DNA of 64,000 nt from Prochlorococcus sp. AG-347-J20 (GTDB lineage Bacteria > Cyanobacteriota > Cyanobacteriia > PCC-6307 > Cyanobiaceae). Location: contig QCBW01000001.1 of the NCBI GenBank assembly GCA_003281485.1, forward strand, positions 140,179-204,178, in the 5' to 3' direction. The notes beneath the pieces were generated by a model. That model saw only the letters and a program-made list of their open reading frames with translations, searched no databases and was not told where the DNA came from. Both the position numbers and the translations under genes were made by a program. Below are positions 28,493-39,662 of this stretch, one piece after another. Each line of letters begins with the position of its first letter. Position 1 is the stretch's first letter.

Positions 28493-29038
28493 CTATCCAT
28501 GTCCGCGAGGAGATATTTGATTATTTTTATTTTCTTTAATTTCAGATAATTGAGTATTAAAAACTTCTTCTTGAGATCCTACTTCTTTCTCTAAATTAGC
28601 AATAGATTCTCTTATTTTTAATTCTTCTTGTTTACCAATAAAAGTAGTTTTCAAGACGCCTTTTCTGTCAAAAAGATTGACTTGAGGAATCCCATTGACG
28701 TCGAATTTTCGTATATAATTTTCCCATTTTTGATTATCAACATTTAAAAAAACAAAATTGATATCTTTTTCATATTCCTCTTTTAAATCAGATATTTTTG
28801 GAGCCATTTCTTTGCAAACTTCACACCATTCAGCATAAAATTCAAGAAAAGTAGGCTTGTTGTTTTTAAAAGCTATTTCAGGATCAACAGATAATTCTCC
28901 AAAACTCTTGAGAAGGTAAGTTGATTCAAAAAAGAGATTTCTAAACAAGATTAGAAAAATAATAATAGCAGCAAAGAGAAAAACAATTATTGCATTTAAA
29001 TTTGTACTTAAAAGTGGCTTTCTATCCTCAGATTGCAT
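28493..29038 (-). CDS. TxlA/HCF164-like membrane-anchored thioredoxin
   Basis: One N-terminal membrane helix (about 16-33) anchors a thioredoxin domain with active site WCEVC at 71-75 and the cis-Pro in NGIPQVNLFD. Such proteins (cyanobacterial TxlA, plant HCF164) pass reducing power to apocytochromes and affect photosystem and cytochrome b6f assembly. ATG at 29038 is preferred over a TTG two codons upstream. It meets thyX tail to tail with a 2-bp gap. Confidence 0.85.
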   Translation of the reverse strand: MQSEDRKPLLSTNLNAIIVFLFAAIIIFLILFRNLFFESTYLLKSFGELSVDPEIAFKNNKPTFLEFYAEWCEVCKEMAPKISDLKEEYEKDINFVFLNVDNQKWENYIRKFDVNGIPQVNLFDRKGVLKTTFIGKQEELKIRESIANLEKEVGSQEEVFNTQLSEIKENKNNQISPRGHG

Positions 29039-29175
29039 TATCAATAATTTCTATAATATGAATATTTTAAATAACTTAAACAGATAAAGAGAATTGAAAT
29101 CAATTACCTTTTAATCAACTGATAAAATAAAAATTGAATAGAAATCAAAATATCTTTTATTCCAGAAATCTAATT

Positions 29176-30528
29176 ATGCAATCAATCTTTGGAACTGATG
29201 GAATAAGAGGAAAATTTAATGAAGAGATAACTTATTCTCTAGCCTATAAAGTTGGATACTCTTTAGGTTCTAATTTAGAAAATAATAATCCAATATTAAT
29301 TGGTAGAGATACAAGGATTAGTGGAGATATTCTGCTTCAGGCAATAACAAAAGGTATAACTGCTAGTGGCAAAAAATTTATAAATCTTGGAATCTGTCCT
29401 ACACCTGCTATCCCATTTTTAATTAAGCAAGAGAAACTAAGTAGTGGGATAATGATATCTGCAAGTCATAATCCACCTGAATATAATGGCTTAAAAATTT
29501 TTGATCATAATGGTCAAAAAATTGCTAAGAATAGTGAAAATAAAATTCAGAAATCTATAGAAGAGTTTAATCAAGACATATCAGCTCCCACCAAAATTGT
29601 CTCTTTAGAAAAAAGTCAAGAACTAATGGATATTTACATAAAAAGCCTAATCCAAACAATGGGCGGAGAAAATTTAAGCGGCATGAAAATAATATTAGAT
29701 ACATGCTATGGATCAGCGACAACCTGCGCAAAAAAAATTTTTAGGGATCTTGGTGCTAATGTAAGAGTTATCAATAACTCTAAGAATGGATTAAAAATTA
29801 ATATGAATTGTGGTTCTACCAACCTAGAACCATTAAAAAAAGCATTAAAAGAGAATGCTGCGGATATGGGTTTTAGCTTCGATGGAGATGCCGATAGAGT
29901 AATTGGATTAGATTCTAAAGGCAATGTTTTAGATGGTGATCATATTCTTTTTCTTTGGGGTAGAGAACTTATGGAACAAAAGACTCTAACAAATAATTTA
30001 CTTATATCGACTCAAATGGCAAATTTGGGTTTTGAAAAGGCTTGGAACAAAATTGGTGGAATTTTATATAGAACTAATGTGGGAGATAAATACGTTCATG
30101 ACGCAATTAAGGAAAATGGAGCGGTTTTAGGTGGTGAGCAGTCAGGCCATATCCTTTCAAATATTAATAACTTTTCTGGAGACGGAATTTTGACTGCACT
30201 ACAAATTTCTAAATACTGTAAAAAGAAAAATATCACTTTAAATGATTGGCTAAAAAGTAGTTTCGATCCTTTTCCTCAAAAGCTAACTAACGTAAGTCTA
30301 GGTTTAAATATTAATAAAATAAATCCAAAAACCAAAATTCTAATAGATCAAATCATAGATAATTTTCAGGGAATTTATTCACACAATTGTAGGATCTATA
30401 TAAGGCCTAGTGGCACAGAACCCCTAATTCGAGTTCTTGTTGAGGCCAAAAATGACAAGGAAGTTAATTCTTTATCAAAAGAAATAACAAACAAACTCTT
30501 ATTTGAAATTAATAAAATAATGAATTAG
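29176..30528 (+). CDS. glmM: Phosphoglucosamine mutase
   Basis: GlmM makes glucosamine-1-phosphate for peptidoglycan and lipopolysaccharide. The phosphoserine loop is [12 protein letters not shown]. The metal loop is FDGDADRVI, the sugar loop is GGEQSGH and the phosphate-binding loop is [14 protein letters not shown] at 29176 ([12 protein letters not shown]) is the natural start; a longer frame from a TTG at 29134 adds a non-conserved tail. The product has 450 residues. Confidence 0.95.
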   Translation: MQSIFGTDGIRGKFNEEITYSLAYKVGYSLGSNLENNNPILIGRDTRISGDILLQAITKGITASGKKFINLGICPTPAIPFLIKQEKLSSGIMISASHNPPEYNGLKIFDHNGQKIAKNSENKIQKSIEEFNQDISAPTKIVSLEKSQELMDIYIKSLIQTMGGENLSGMKIILDTCYGSATTCAKKIFRDLGANVRVINNSKNGLKINMNCGSTNLEPLKKALKENAADMGFSFDGDADRVIGLDSKGNVLDGDHILFLWGRELMEQKTLTNNLLISTQMANLGFEKAWNKIGGILYRTNVGDKYVHDAIKENGAVLGGEQSGHILSNINNFSGDGILTALQISKYCKKKNITLNDWLKSSFDPFPQKLTNVSLGLNINKINPKTKILIDQIIDNFQGIYSHNCRIYIRPSGTEPLIRVLVEAKNDKEVNSLSKEITNKLLFEINKIMN

Positions 30529-30533
30529 TAAAA

Positions 30534-31163
30534 TCAGACTTTTATATAAATCCCCTTAAAAATATCGAGTTGGTTCATAATCGCATAATTCTCCCTATTA
30601 GTTTTAACTTTATTTGGATTAAAACTTTTGCAATAATTGAAGTTCCTTTTATCTATAATTTTAAAATTAAAACTTCTCAAAATAGTATATTCCATATAAT
30701 CGAATAGATCTTTTACATCAGTTTTTACAAAAATTAGGGATCCTTTTTGCAATGAACTTGAGAGAATATTAATAAATTCTGGTTGAATTATTCGTCTTTT
30801 AGAATGTCTCTTTTTGAACCATGGATCCGGAAAATTAAAGGAAATACTTTTTGTATTATTGATAATAGATTTTCCTTGTACATCATTCAAAATATTATGG
30901 GCATTACCAAATAAAAAATATAAATTTTTAATTTCTTTTTCTCGTACTTTTAATTTTGCAGTTTTAACTAATCTCTCACGTATTTCAATTCCTAGATAAT
31001 TCCAATTGGTATTTTCTAAAGCTAAATCAAATAGAAACTCCCCAGCAGCAGAACCTATATCCAAGTGAAGATTTAATCTAGGATTATCAAACATTTCAAT
31101 CGAAGAAGGGATTCTCTCAATTTCATTAAAATGTTTACTGAGCGGATTAACATGCTGTCTCAT
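30534..31163 (-). CDS. trmB: tRNA (guanine-46-N7)-methyltransferase
   Basis: TrmB methylates G46 in the tRNA variable loop. The SAM site [17 protein letters not shown] is at about 33-49. The [17 protein letters not shown] motif that binds tRNA and catalyses transfer is intact. The length of 209 residues is usual. It meets glmM tail to tail and diverges from the DUF3177-like gene across 122 bp. Confidence 0.93.
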   Translation of the reverse strand: MRQHVNPLSKHFNEIERIPSSIEMFDNPRLNLHLDIGSAAGEFLFDLALENTNWNYLGIEIRERLVKTAKLKVREKEIKNLYFLFGNAHNILNDVQGKSIINNTKSISFNFPDPWFKKRHSKRRIIQPEFINILSSSLQKGSLIFVKTDVKDLFDYMEYTILRSFNFKIIDKRNFNYCKSFNPNKVKTNRENYAIMNQLDIFKGIYIKV

Positions 31164-31285
31164 ATAGTTATTAATTTATTTTTTGGAAATAATAATGAGA
31201 TTTATAATATTCATAACTATGACAATAGTAAGTTAAAAAGGAACAATTTGATGTTTAATTATTATGTATGTAAAAAGTAAAAGTT

Positions 31286-31909
31286 TTGAACTTTTTTAAT
31301 CAACTTTCCATTTGGCTATCTTTTCAACTTTCAATAATTTTCCTTATTGGTATTCCTTTTACATTATTTTTTTGGTCAATTAAAAAAAGACATAAAGCTG
31401 TTATAAAACTTGTATCAATTTATTGGAAAATATCAATTTTATTTTTTATTAGTCTTTTGCTTTTAATCGGTAAATTTAATTATGCACTTTTGATTACAAA
31501 TATTTCAACTTTTTTAATGACAATTTCAGTTTGGTTTTGGAAAGATATTAATGATGAATTAAAAGAGTATGATATCTCTGATTCTCTAACAACTACAACC
31601 AAAGTATGGAGATGGTCTCTTACGTTTGTATCTCTTAATTTCTTAATTCAAAGTATAGGAAACTTTAATTGCTTCTCTTTTATTAATTCTACTGGCTGTG
31701 ACATATGGCTTCTGCCATCTTCAAATTTCTATAACATTTTAAGAAGTTTATTTAATTTTTTCTTTGGGGCTAATTTTACTGAGCCAGTAGCAAAATTTTT
31801 AGGATTATTTTCATTATTAATTTATGCTTTAGGCTTGATTCAGTGGTCAATAATTAAACTTCCAAAAAATGGAAGAAACTCTTGCTTCTCTGAAAATGGC
31901 AGAAATTGA
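31286..31909 (+). CDS. DUF3177-like membrane protein
   Basis: The 207-residue hydrophobic protein has about five predicted membrane segments and conserved FWKDINDELK after the third. A TTG at 31286 is the only usable start. I associate the pattern with DUF3177, a cyanobacterial family of unknown function. It ends in a short polar tail that overlaps the next frame. Confidence 0.62.
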   Translation: MNFFNQLSIWLSFQLSIIFLIGIPFTLFFWSIKKRHKAVIKLVSIYWKISILFFISLLLLIGKFNYALLITNISTFLMTISVWFWKDINDELKEYDISDSLTTTTKVWRWSLTFVSLNFLIQSIGNFNCFSFINSTGCDIWLLPSSNFYNILRSLFNFFFGANFTEPVAKFLGLFSLLIYALGLIQWSIIKLPKNGRNSCFSENGRN

Positions 31910-32204
31910 TTTAATAAATATTCTAGAAAAAATAAGTTCTAGAATACCTAATAGGATACTTAAAATAGATGGTTACCTTCTAAAAGAGGACCATAAAGAA
32001 CAATTAGAAATAATTATTTTCAAAGGTTTTAGTAGCTCAACCACGCATCCAATTGCAATAGATTTAGAAAAAAAAGTTATAGGATTCAGTTATACACTCA
32101 CAAACTTTAAACTTTATAAGGCGCCCTTAACTGAAAGCAAAGATAACTTCATAAAAGAAAATAAAGACCCAGTTTTCTTTTTGAATCAAAAAAACTGGGT
32201 TTAG
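31869..32204 (+). CDS. Conserved cyanobacterial/plastid-type protein of unknown function
   Basis: The 111-residue product has a central [15 protein letters not shown] motif. I recall similar small proteins in cyanobacteria and plants (possibly the DUF7734 group), but the assignment is weak. The start is either ATG 31869, overlapping DUF3177 by 41 bp, or ATG 31896, overlapping by 14 bp. No convincing Shine-Dalgarno sequence helps. The stop overlaps the converging ileS by 4 bp. Confidence 0.55.
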   Translation: MEETLASLKMAEIDLINILEKISSRIPNRILKIDGYLLKEDHKEQLEIIIFKGFSSSTTHPIAIDLEKKVIGFSYTLTNFKLYKAPLTESKDNFIKENKDPVFFLNQKNWV

Positions 32205-35107
32205 CTAAATTCATGATTAATAATGTTTGAACACCTTTTGCATAATTTTGTATTTTGAATTCCACTAAAAGTTTCTTTTTGATAATGCCAACATCTGTCG
32301 CATTTTTGACCATTAGCTTTAAGAATTTGAATTTTACCAAGTTTATTATTGTCAATGATGAGAGATTTATCTACTAAATCAGAAACAACTTGAAAATCTG
32401 AAACTATAAGCCAATCCCTAAATAAATCTACATCTTTGTTACCAAATTTTTTAAGCCAATTCAGAGAGTCTTTTATAGCCTTATCCTCAGGCAAATAATT
32501 AACTTCTGTTTCTAGAGCTGCTCCAATTATTTGTTTATTTCTACATCCTTCTATAGCTTTGTTAATTTCCACTCTCAAATTTCTTAAGTTCACAATATGC
32601 TCATTGAGACTTTCATTTTTCCATGACTTCGGAAAAATTGGCCATCCTCTTTGAAATACTGAATTTTCTTCATTTGAATATGGAATGTTTTGCCAAATAT
32701 CTTCAGCCATATGACAAAGTACTGGAGAAATAAGAACAGCTAAATTTTCAACAATTCTAGACATAACAAACTGGCATGATCTTCTCCTAAATTGTGATTT
32801 AGAACTTACGTATAATCTATCCTTTGCAATATCCAAATAAAAATTTGAAAGATCTACAACGCAAAAACTTTGTAAGATTTGAAAAAATTTCGAAAATTCA
32901 TAATTTTCATAAGCATTTGATATTTGATTTGTAACCTCAACTAATCTACCTAACATCCATTGATCTAATATAGGTAATTTATCAATATCAAAACTATCAA
33001 TATTAGGATCGTAATCATGAATATTTCCTAGAAGATATCTTGCAGTATTTCGAACTTTTCTATAAACGTCTGATAGTTGCTTTAGTATATTTGAACCAAT
33101 TGGGACATCCACCGAATAATCTACAGAACTTACCCATAGTCTTAAAACATCTGCACCGTATGCAGGTTCAGTTTTTTTATTATTGCCTCCATTAATAATT
33201 ATATTTGGATCAACAACGTTTCCTAAAGATTTGCTCATTTTTCTGCCATTTTCGTCAAGTGCAAAACCATGAGTTAAAACTTTCTTATATGGTGGTTTAT
33301 TATTAACTGCAACAGATGTAAGCAAAGAAGACTGAAACCAACCTCGATGTTGATCTGAACCCTCTAAATAAAGATCTGCTGGATACTTTAATTCACTTCT
33401 TTGCTCACATACTGCTGCCCAGCTAGATCCTGAATCGAACCAGACATCCATTGTATCTGTTCCTTTTTCCCATAAATTAGATTCTTTTGCATAATTTTCT
33501 GGTAATAAATTCTTAACATCCCAATCCCACCAAATATCTGCTCCATGTTCACTAAAAAGTTTTTGAATATGACTAATTATCTCGCTGTTTAGAAGAATTT
33601 CATTACTGTTTCTTTTATAAAAAACTGGAATTGGAACTCCCCAAGACCTTTGTCTGGAAATACACCAATCCCCTCTTCCTACGACCATAGAATAAATCCT
33701 TTTCTTCCCAGTTGAAGGCATCCATTCAACATCTTCAATAGCCTTTAATGCAGATGATCTAAAACCATTAACAGAGGCAAACCATTGTTCTGTTGCTCTA
33801 AAAATAGTTGGTTTTTTCGTTCTCCAATCATAAGGATATCTATGTTTATAGTTTTCCTGTAATAAAAGCAAATTATTTAGCTTTAAGAATTCGATAATTA
33901 AATCATTTGCATCTTTAAGGACATTTAATCCTTGAAATTGCCCTGAATATTCATTTAAGTTACCTTTTTCATCAACAACACAAGTTGTAGGTAAATCATA
34001 TTTTTGTCCCACATTAAAATCATCAATCCCATGACCAGGTGCAGTGTGAACAATTCCAGTACCTGATTCTGTTGTGATATAGTCTCCTCCAATAACAATT
34101 CTGCAATTTTTATTCTTTGTAGGATGTTGATATTCAATATTTTCCAAACTTGCCCCTTGAAATTCTTGAAGGGAATTTAAATTCTTATTAAATTTATTAG
34201 TAATTTCAGAAAATAAATCTTTTGCGAAAAGAAATATTCGTTTCTCTTCATCAACAGCAAAAACGTAGTTTATTTTTGGATTTATTGCAACTGCTTCATT
34301 TGCAGGTAAAGTCCATGGCGTTGTGGTCCAAATAGTAATGAAAGAATTTCTTAGGATAAAATCCTCAGTAAAATCAGGATTTCCTCGACATAATTTCAGT
34401 ATTATTTCTTTAGATAATTTTGTAATTTTCAAGGAAACATAAACACTCTTTGAAAAATGTTCTTCAGGATATTCTAGTTCTGCTTCTGCGAGTGCAGTCC
34501 TTGAACTGGGACTCCAATGAACAGGTTTAAGACCTCGATATATATATCCATTGAGAAACATTTTCCCAAATACTCCAATTTGCGCAGATTCATAGCTTTT
34601 TTTTAGTGTTAAGTAAGGATTATTCCAATCACCCCATATACCCCACCTCTTAAAGCCCTCCATTTGATTTTTTATTTGTATGTGTGCATAATCTGTTGCT
34701 TTTTTTCTTAAAGAAAGAGTGGTAAGTTTACTTCTTTCATCAGATTTCAAATTCTGAAGTACTTTTAATTCAATAGGTAATCCATGACAGTCCCATCCAG
34801 GAACATAATGTACCCTAAATCCTTTCAAGGTTTTGTATTTATTTATTATGTCTTTTAAAACTTTATTGAGAGCATGACCCATATGAAGCGATCCATTTGC
34901 ATAAGGTGGGCCATCATGTAGTGTAAATATCTCGCCTTGGTTGTTTGTTCCCAATTCGAAATCAATATTATTTTTTGACCAAAAATCCTGAATCTCCGGT
35001 TCTCTTACAACTGAGTTTGCACGCATTGAAAAATCAGTTTTCAATAAATTTAAAGTTTCTTTATAAGAAAACTCTTCTTTTTGTTCTTTTTTATTTAGAG
35101 ATTTCAT
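32201..35107 (-). CDS. ileS: Isoleucyl-tRNA synthetase
   Basis: This class Ia synthetase of 968 residues has the HIGH motif as HMGH at 75-78 ([14 protein letters not shown]) and KMSKS in [10 protein letters not shown]. An editing domain lies between them ([12 protein letters not shown]), and the C-terminal zinc ribbon is CDRCWHYQ...CKRC. All functional sites look intact. It is the longest gene of the window and stands alone on the leftward strand. Confidence 0.98.
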   Translation of the reverse strand: MKSLNKKEQKEEFSYKETLNLLKTDFSMRANSVVREPEIQDFWSKNNIDFELGTNNQGEIFTLHDGPPYANGSLHMGHALNKVLKDIINKYKTLKGFRVHYVPGWDCHGLPIELKVLQNLKSDERSKLTTLSLRKKATDYAHIQIKNQMEGFKRWGIWGDWNNPYLTLKKSYESAQIGVFGKMFLNGYIYRGLKPVHWSPSSRTALAEAELEYPEEHFSKSVYVSLKITKLSKEIILKLCRGNPDFTEDFILRNSFITIWTTTPWTLPANEAVAINPKINYVFAVDEEKRIFLFAKDLFSEITNKFNKNLNSLQEFQGASLENIEYQHPTKNKNCRIVIGGDYITTESGTGIVHTAPGHGIDDFNVGQKYDLPTTCVVDEKGNLNEYSGQFQGLNVLKDANDLIIEFLKLNNLLLLQENYKHRYPYDWRTKKPTIFRATEQWFASVNGFRSSALKAIEDVEWMPSTGKKRIYSMVVGRGDWCISRQRSWGVPIPVFYKRNSNEILLNSEIISHIQKLFSEHGADIWWDWDVKNLLPENYAKESNLWEKGTDTMDVWFDSGSSWAAVCEQRSELKYPADLYLEGSDQHRGWFQSSLLTSVAVNNKPPYKKVLTHGFALDENGRKMSKSLGNVVDPNIIINGGNNKKTEPAYGADVLRLWVSSVDYSVDVPIGSNILKQLSDVYRKVRNTARYLLGNIHDYDPNIDSFDIDKLPILDQWMLGRLVEVTNQISNAYENYEFSKFFQILQSFCVVDLSNFYLDIAKDRLYVSSKSQFRRRSCQFVMSRIVENLAVLISPVLCHMAEDIWQNIPYSNEENSVFQRGWPIFPKSWKNESLNEHIVNLRNLRVEINKAIEGCRNKQIIGAALETEVNYLPEDKAIKDSLNWLKKFGNKDVDLFRDWLIVSDFQVVSDLVDKSLIIDNNKLGKIQILKANGQKCDRCWHYQKETFSGIQNTKLCKRCSNIINHEFS

Positions 35108-35224
35108 ATGACGATCTAATAAATATTGGTGATCAATAGAGTGGTTAAATAAATCTAGTTTATTATATTCTTTAAATTTAATTGTGGTTTTTTGGCATTT
35201 TTCAAAAAACTATTAAATCTAATT

Positions 35225-35671
35225 TTAAGCTTCTATATTATCATCTTTATCATTTCTTACCCACTTTTTTGGGCCTGTTTTTTTATTGCTATCAAAATTC
35301 AAAAAATTTAAAGTCTTTATCAAATTTCCAACCGCTAGAGAAGTTGCTTCTAATAATTTCAAAAGATTATTTTTGAATTCCAAAAAGGAAGTTAATTTTT
35401 TCTTTTCTTTATCTGTCAATTGATTCCATCTAAATAAAAAGAGCTCCACAACATATAAAAAGACTAATGATGTGGATAAAAGCAAAATCAAACTAAATGA
35501 CTTATCTATGGTTTTATTTATGATTATTAAAATAAAACCTATCAATAAATTTAAAAAAGCTTTTATAAAATCTTTTGGTCTACCAAGCTCAAGATAAATC
35601 AAGGGCACGAATAAAAATATAATTCCAATTGCAATATAAAAAGATCCTAAAGAAACTATGAAGATTTTCAT
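35225..35671 (-). CDS. Membrane protein, possibly Ycf66-like
   Basis: The 148 residues have three hydrophobic segments (about 5-27, 37-50 and 60-79), followed by FLFRWNQLTDKEKKK and a polar C-terminus. The layout and the ELFLFRW-type junction resemble Ycf66, a protein of cyanobacteria and some plastids of unknown role. The similarity is only a pattern judgement. It lies between ileS and tRNA-Leu on the same strand as both. Confidence 0.5.
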   Translation of the reverse strand: MKIFIVSLGSFYIAIGIIFLFVPLIYLELGRPKDFIKAFLNLLIGFILIIINKTIDKSFSLILLLSTSLVFLYVVELFLFRWNQLTDKEKKKLTSFLEFKNNLLKLLEATSLAVGNLIKTLNFLNFDSNKKTGPKKWVRNDKDDNIEA

Positions 35672-35743
35672 TTATTGATCCATTAACCCTAATTATAAGA
35701 AAATGAGTTTAATTAATAAACTTAGTATCAGAATTCCCTTAAA

Positions 35744-35825
35744 TGCGGTCGGGGAGACTTGAACTCCCACACCCGAAGATACGAGTACCTAAAACTCGCG
35801 CGTCTACCAATTCCGCCACGACCGC
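35744..35825 (-). tRNA. tRNA-Leu (UAG)
   Basis: Read leftward, the class II cloverleaf has acceptor GCGGTCG/CGACCGC with discriminator A. The anticodon stem is CGAGT/ACTCG with loop TTTAGGT (anticodon TAG, top-strand 35789-35791). The long variable arm includes ATCTTCGGGT, and the T loop is TTCAAGT. It is 82 nt long; CCA is not encoded. Confidence 0.95.
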
Positions 35826-35981
35826 TCAAATAAAATAATAATTGAAAGGGGTAAATTTTAAAAATATTTTTAACTTATGATGATTAATTTGACACATTAA
35901 ATAAAAATTTAATATCTTTTGAAAATTTTTTTTAATTTGATCATACAATCATCGAAAAATATCAGTTATATTATTTAAAGA

Positions 35982-37013
35982 ATACAAGAAATTATTTCAA
36001 ACTTTACGAAAAAAAATAGAACAAAAATTACTAATTCTTCAAAAACATTTAATTGGCAAAAGGAGATAAAACAATACGTAGATCCGCCAAGTTTTTGGAA
36101 CCCAACATTAGGACTTTTTTTCGGTGGTTATTTTCTAGCTTTTCTTAGCATTTGGCAATGGTATAGAGGTGTTTGGCCTCTACCTTTACTTGTAGCTACT
36201 GCCTTTTTAGCTTTGCATATTGAAGGCACAGTAATTCATGATGCTTGTCACAAAGCAGCACACCCTATTCCTTGGATAAATCAAGCAATGGGTCATGGCT
36301 CTGCAATTCTTTTAGGGTTTAGTTTTCCAGTTTTTACTAGGGTTCATTTACAACATCATATCCACGTAAATCATCCAAAAAACGATCCTGACCATATTGT
36401 GAGTACTTTTGGTCCTATATGGCTGATTGCTCCAAGATTTTTTTATCATGAAGTATTTTTCTTTCAAAGAAAGCTCTGGCGAAAATATGAATTATTACAA
36501 TGGGGGATTGAAAGATCTATTTTTATAACAATAATCTTTGCAGGTCTAAAATTTGATTTTATGAATCTAATTTATAATCTTTGGTTTGGTCCTGCCTTAA
36601 TGGTTGGAGTTACTTTAGGGATATTTTTCGATTATCTGCCGCATAGACCTTTTCGATCTAGAAATAAATGGATAAACTCTCGAGTTTATCCGAGCAAATT
36701 TATGAATTTATTGATAATGGGTCAAAATTATCATCTTATTCACCATCTTTGGCCATCAATTCCTTGGTTCGAATATAAAATTGCCTATGAAAAAACTAAG
36801 CCTCTTTTGGATAAAAAAGGCTCACCCCAAAGAGTTGGGATTTTTGAAAGTAAAGAAGATATTTTTAACTTTCTTTATGATTTATTTATTGGTGTAAGGA
36901 GTCATAGCAAAAAGGGGGGAAGGATAAGAAGAATAATAAATTTGTATCCAGGTTATAAAATAAAAAAATATCTATTAAAAATAGTCAATAAAACATTTAT
37001 AGGGAGCTCCTAA
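35982..37013 (+). CDS. crtR: Beta-carotene hydroxylase CrtR, start codon non-canonical
   Basis: This di-iron membrane hydroxylase of the fatty-acid-desaturase type converts beta-carotene to zeaxanthin. Three His boxes are visible: HDACH, HLQHHIHVNHPKNDPDH and HLIHHLWPSIPW, the last being typical of CrtR. Homology-like sequence (YVDPPSFWNPTLG, then two hydrophobic segments) runs well upstream of the first ATG/GTG/TTG codon, a TTG at 36213. The frame is closed by a stop at 35976. The start must therefore be ATA 35982, ATT 35991 or ATT 35994, unless a frameshift is present. It ends one base before gatC. Confidence 0.82.
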   Translation: MQEIISNFTKKNRTKITNSSKTFNWQKEIKQYVDPPSFWNPTLGLFFGGYFLAFLSIWQWYRGVWPLPLLVATAFLALHIEGTVIHDACHKAAHPIPWINQAMGHGSAILLGFSFPVFTRVHLQHHIHVNHPKNDPDHIVSTFGPIWLIAPRFFYHEVFFFQRKLWRKYELLQWGIERSIFITIIFAGLKFDFMNLIYNLWFGPALMVGVTLGIFFDYLPHRPFRSRNKWINSRVYPSKFMNLLIMGQNYHLIHHLWPSIPWFEYKIAYEKTKPLLDKKGSPQRVGIFESKEDIFNFLYDLFIGVRSHSKKGGRIRRIINLYPGYKIKKYLLKIVNKTFIGSS

Positions 37014-37014
37014 C

Positions 37015-37308
37015 TTATTCATTTAAAATTTTTGGAACTTTGTAGTATTCATCTTCTCTAGATGGCCCCAACTCTAAAAGCTCTTCTGTACAATCTGAAA
37101 TTTTCTTTTCGTCTTTTCTAAATACATTGATAACTTCAATCGCTCTTGTTGTACTTTGCACATCATTAGTATCAATTTTTTCTAGTTGCTCTATATATTC
37201 CAAAATTTTTTCTAGCTGTTCCGCGTGGTTATTAATTTCACTCTCATTCAATTCTAATCTTGCTAAATGAGCAACTTTTTTTACTTCCTCTTGACTTATT
37301 TTTGTCAT
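37015..37308 (-). CDS. gatC: Asp/Glu-tRNA amidotransferase subunit C
   Basis: The 97-residue GatC pattern is VKKVAHLARLELNESEI near the start, LEKILEYIEQLEKIDT in the middle and a C-terminal RKDEKK segment. With GatA and GatB it amidates Glu-tRNA-Gln (and Asp-tRNA-Asn), because cyanobacteria lack GlnRS. gatA and gatB are not in this window. It converges on crtR. Confidence 0.93.
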   Translation of the reverse strand: MTKISQEEVKKVAHLARLELNESEINNHAEQLEKILEYIEQLEKIDTNDVQSTTRAIEVINVFRKDEKKISDCTEELLELGPSREDEYYKVPKILNE

Positions 37309-37482
37309 ACCTTTAGTGTTTTTAATTTAAATAATAGTTGATCTAGCACACTTTTATTCATTTATCCTCTAAATTTCAAACAATTATGAAACTTATAATT
37401 AGGTTTTATTAAAATAAAATTGAATTTATATAGCATCAATCATCGTTCTCAGTTAAAAATAGTATTAGATAAATAATAAAAA

Positions 37483-38082
37483 ATAGAAGCAGACTTATTT
37501 CCAAAAAATTTTTTTTATCGACACTCCAAACTTGTCGCCCCTGATCTAATAGGTTGTTATTTAATAAAAAAAAATAATGAGACAGATCAAATTAAGGGGA
37601 TTATTATTGAAACTGAAGCTTATTCGCAAGAAGAAGAGGCCTGTCATGGCTATCGTAAAAAAACCGAATCAAATAAATCATTATTTGGCAAACCTGGAAC
37701 TTTTTATATTTACAAATCTTATGGAATTCATCATTGTCTAAACATAGTTACTGACAAGGAGAATTTTGCGAGTGGTGTGCTAATTAGAGCCGTTTTCATC
37801 CCTAATAAGAATGAAAGATCAGCTTCTGGACCTGGTTTAGTAACTAAATCATTTGGAATAGATACTTCATTTAACTCACTCGATGTTCTCAATAGCAACT
37901 CTTTATGGATTTCTCAAAAAAACTCTATATTAAAACAAAAAGATCTTATTCAAACTACGAGAATTGGCATCTCCAAAGCAAAAAATATAAAATGGCGTTG
38001 GTATCTTAAAAATAGTAGGAGTGTAAGTAAAAGATTAAAAGGTGATAGAACACCTAAATCTAATAATTATTTATCTTTATAA
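37483..38082 (+). CDS. 3-methyladenine (alkyladenine) DNA glycosylase, start non-canonical
   Basis: The frame reads as a full AAG/MPG-type glycosylase of about 199 residues. It has [15 protein letters not shown], the catalytic-Glu motif [27 protein letters not shown] and [11 protein letters not shown]. The family removes alkylated purines. No ATG, GTG or TTG occurs before the GTG at 37777, which lies well inside the domain. A double stop at 37474-37479 leaves ATA 37483 as the only plausible start. It may use ATA, or have lost its ATG and be a young pseudogene. pyrB follows 5 bp later. Confidence 0.72.
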   Translation: MEADLFPKNFFYRHSKLVAPDLIGCYLIKKNNETDQIKGIIIETEAYSQEEEACHGYRKKTESNKSLFGKPGTFYIYKSYGIHHCLNIVTDKENFASGVLIRAVFIPNKNERSASGPGLVTKSFGIDTSFNSLDVLNSNSLWISQKNSILKQKDLIQTTRIGISKAKNIKWRWYLKNSRSVSKRLKGDRTPKSNNYLSL

Positions 38083-38087
38083 GCGTA

Positions 38088-39104
38088 ATGAAATCTTGGC
38101 CTCATAAACACATCCACTCACTCGCTAGTTTTTCTATTCAAGATTACAAATCAGTATTTGAATTGGCTGATAGATTTGATGCATTAAAAAATACAGGAAC
38201 AAAAAAGATACCAGCATTACAAGGTACTTTGGTAACTTCGTTGTTTTTTGAAGCTAGTACTAGAACTAAAAATAGCTTTGAACTCGCAGCAAAAAGGCTA
38301 TCTGCAGATGTACAAACATTTGCTCCATCGTCTAGTTCTTTAACCAAAGGTGAAACAATCATTGACACAGCGATAACATATTCTGCTATGGGAGCAGATA
38401 TTCTTGTTATTAGACACTCATCGAGCTATATAACCTTTGAGATAGCTAAAAAACTTGATGCAATAAATTCAAAGACTTCCGTTCTGAATGCGGGAGATGG
38501 ATTACATAGTCATCCTAGCCAAGGATTACTTGACATTTATACGCTAATAAAATTCTTTTCCAAAAAATCACTAAGTCCAGAGATATTAAATTCCAAAAAA
38601 ATTTTAATAATTGGAGACGTTAATCATTCAAGAGTTGCAAGGTCCAACCTGTGGGCTTTAAGTGCATTTGGCGCAGATATAATCTTATGTGGTCCGAAAA
38701 CATTAATACCTGATGAATTTATCAATTTTTTAAAAACCCCTGCACCAAATCAAATAGAAGATCCTGTTAAATCAAGGGGTTCGATAACAATTTCTAGATC
38801 ATTGGAAGAATCAATAAAAATTGCAGATGCAATTATTGTTTTGAGACTCCAGAAAGAAAGAATGATGGAGAATCTACTAAGTAATATTGATTCATACAGT
38901 TTGGATTATGGACTAACCCCTGAGAAATTATCTTTGAATAGAAAAGATATTCCAATACTTCATCCTGGGCCTATTAACAGAGGAATTGAAATCAGTAGTA
39001 AGGTGGTTGACGAATATCCCAATTGCTTAATCAATAATCAAGTTGGGAATGGCGTCCCAATAAGAATGGCTTTACTTTATCTATTGCAAAAATATAGTAA
39101 GTAA
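38088..39104 (+). CDS. pyrB: Aspartate carbamoyltransferase catalytic subunit
   Basis: PyrB makes carbamoyl aspartate, the committed step of pyrimidine synthesis. The carbamoyl-phosphate site [13 protein letters not shown] is at about 54-66, with HPSQGLLD and HPGPINRG further on. The length of 338 residues is normal for the catalytic chain. It is rightward, directly behind the glycosylase, and converges on the Ycf20-like gene. Confidence 0.96.
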   Translation: MKSWPHKHIHSLASFSIQDYKSVFELADRFDALKNTGTKKIPALQGTLVTSLFFEASTRTKNSFELAAKRLSADVQTFAPSSSSLTKGETIIDTAITYSAMGADILVIRHSSSYITFEIAKKLDAINSKTSVLNAGDGLHSHPSQGLLDIYTLIKFFSKKSLSPEILNSKKILIIGDVNHSRVARSNLWALSAFGADIILCGPKTLIPDEFINFLKTPAPNQIEDPVKSRGSITISRSLEESIKIADAIIVLRLQKERMMENLLSNIDSYSLDYGLTPEKLSLNRKDIPILHPGPINRGIEISSKVVDEYPNCLINNQVGNGVPIRMALLYLLQKYSK

Positions 39105-39109
39105 AAAAT

Positions 39110-39451
39110 CTAAAGTAACTTAAGACTTTCAGTAAAGAAGCCATAAAATAATCCCAGTCTAAAAGAATCTAATAAAAGCACTAAAAATTTCTTCTTCCTT
39201 TCAAGTCGAAAATTTCTTCTAAGAATAATCAGAAGTTCAATAATAATAACCGAAAAGAACGCAGCTACAGGATCCATAAGTTCCAATACAGCACTCACCA
39301 TACCAAGGGAGCTTCCAAAAAAGTACCCAAGTAAAAGGATTATTAAAGAAATTGAATATCTTCGCCATGGGTTATTAGCCCAAATACTTAGTGTTTGAAT
39401 ATTTTCTACAATCTTTAGTTGAAAATTTGTCTTTTGAGGTCTAAAAACCAT
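39110..39451 (-). CDS. Ycf20/DUF565 family membrane protein
   Basis: The 113-residue protein has the DUF565 pattern ANNPWRRYSISLIILLLGYFFG, a second hydrophobic stretch near 62-76 and the ending DSFRLGLFYGFFTESLKLL. Ycf20 is linked to non-photochemical quenching in green algae; a role in Prochlorococcus is not known. The next upstream gene on this strand is 10 bp away. Confidence 0.75.
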   Translation of the reverse strand: MVFRPQKTNFQLKIVENIQTLSIWANNPWRRYSISLIILLLGYFFGSSLGMVSAVLELMDPVAAFFSVIIIELLIILRRNFRLERKKKFLVLLLDSFRLGLFYGFFTESLKLL

Positions 39452-39461
39452 TTACTTTATA

Positions 39462-39662
39462 CTAAGCCGCTTCAGAATTTGATTGGATTCTAGTGTTTCC
39501 TTCTACTAATTCAAGAAGTGCATCCATCTGAGCCATTAGTCCTCTTAATTCACCAGGCTCAGGGAAGAGACCATCTTCTTTTATTCCCAAATGCATTACT
39601 CTTAGTTCTTGCCTTAAATAACGTAAGTGACTTACAACATGTTCTCGTTTGGTTTGTGACAT
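39462..39662 (-). CDS. Small conserved cyanobacterial protein, function unknown
   Basis: The 66 residues (start MSQTKREHVVSHLRYLRQELR) form a predicted all-helical, mostly charged protein with no membrane segment. The regular spacing of Leu suggests a coiled coil. The strong start context and 10-bp spacing to the Ycf20-like gene support a real gene. I cannot assign a family. The 224 bp upstream contain AT-rich sequence with no further gene that I can support. Confidence 0.68.
   Translation of the reverse strand: MSQTKREHVVSHLRYLRQELRVMHLGIKEDGLFPEPGELRGLMAQMDALLELVEGNTRIQSNSEAA

Noticed and set aside
36213..36215. TTG 36213 as the crtR start
   Set aside because: It would remove the N-terminal membrane segments and begin only nine residues before the first His box.
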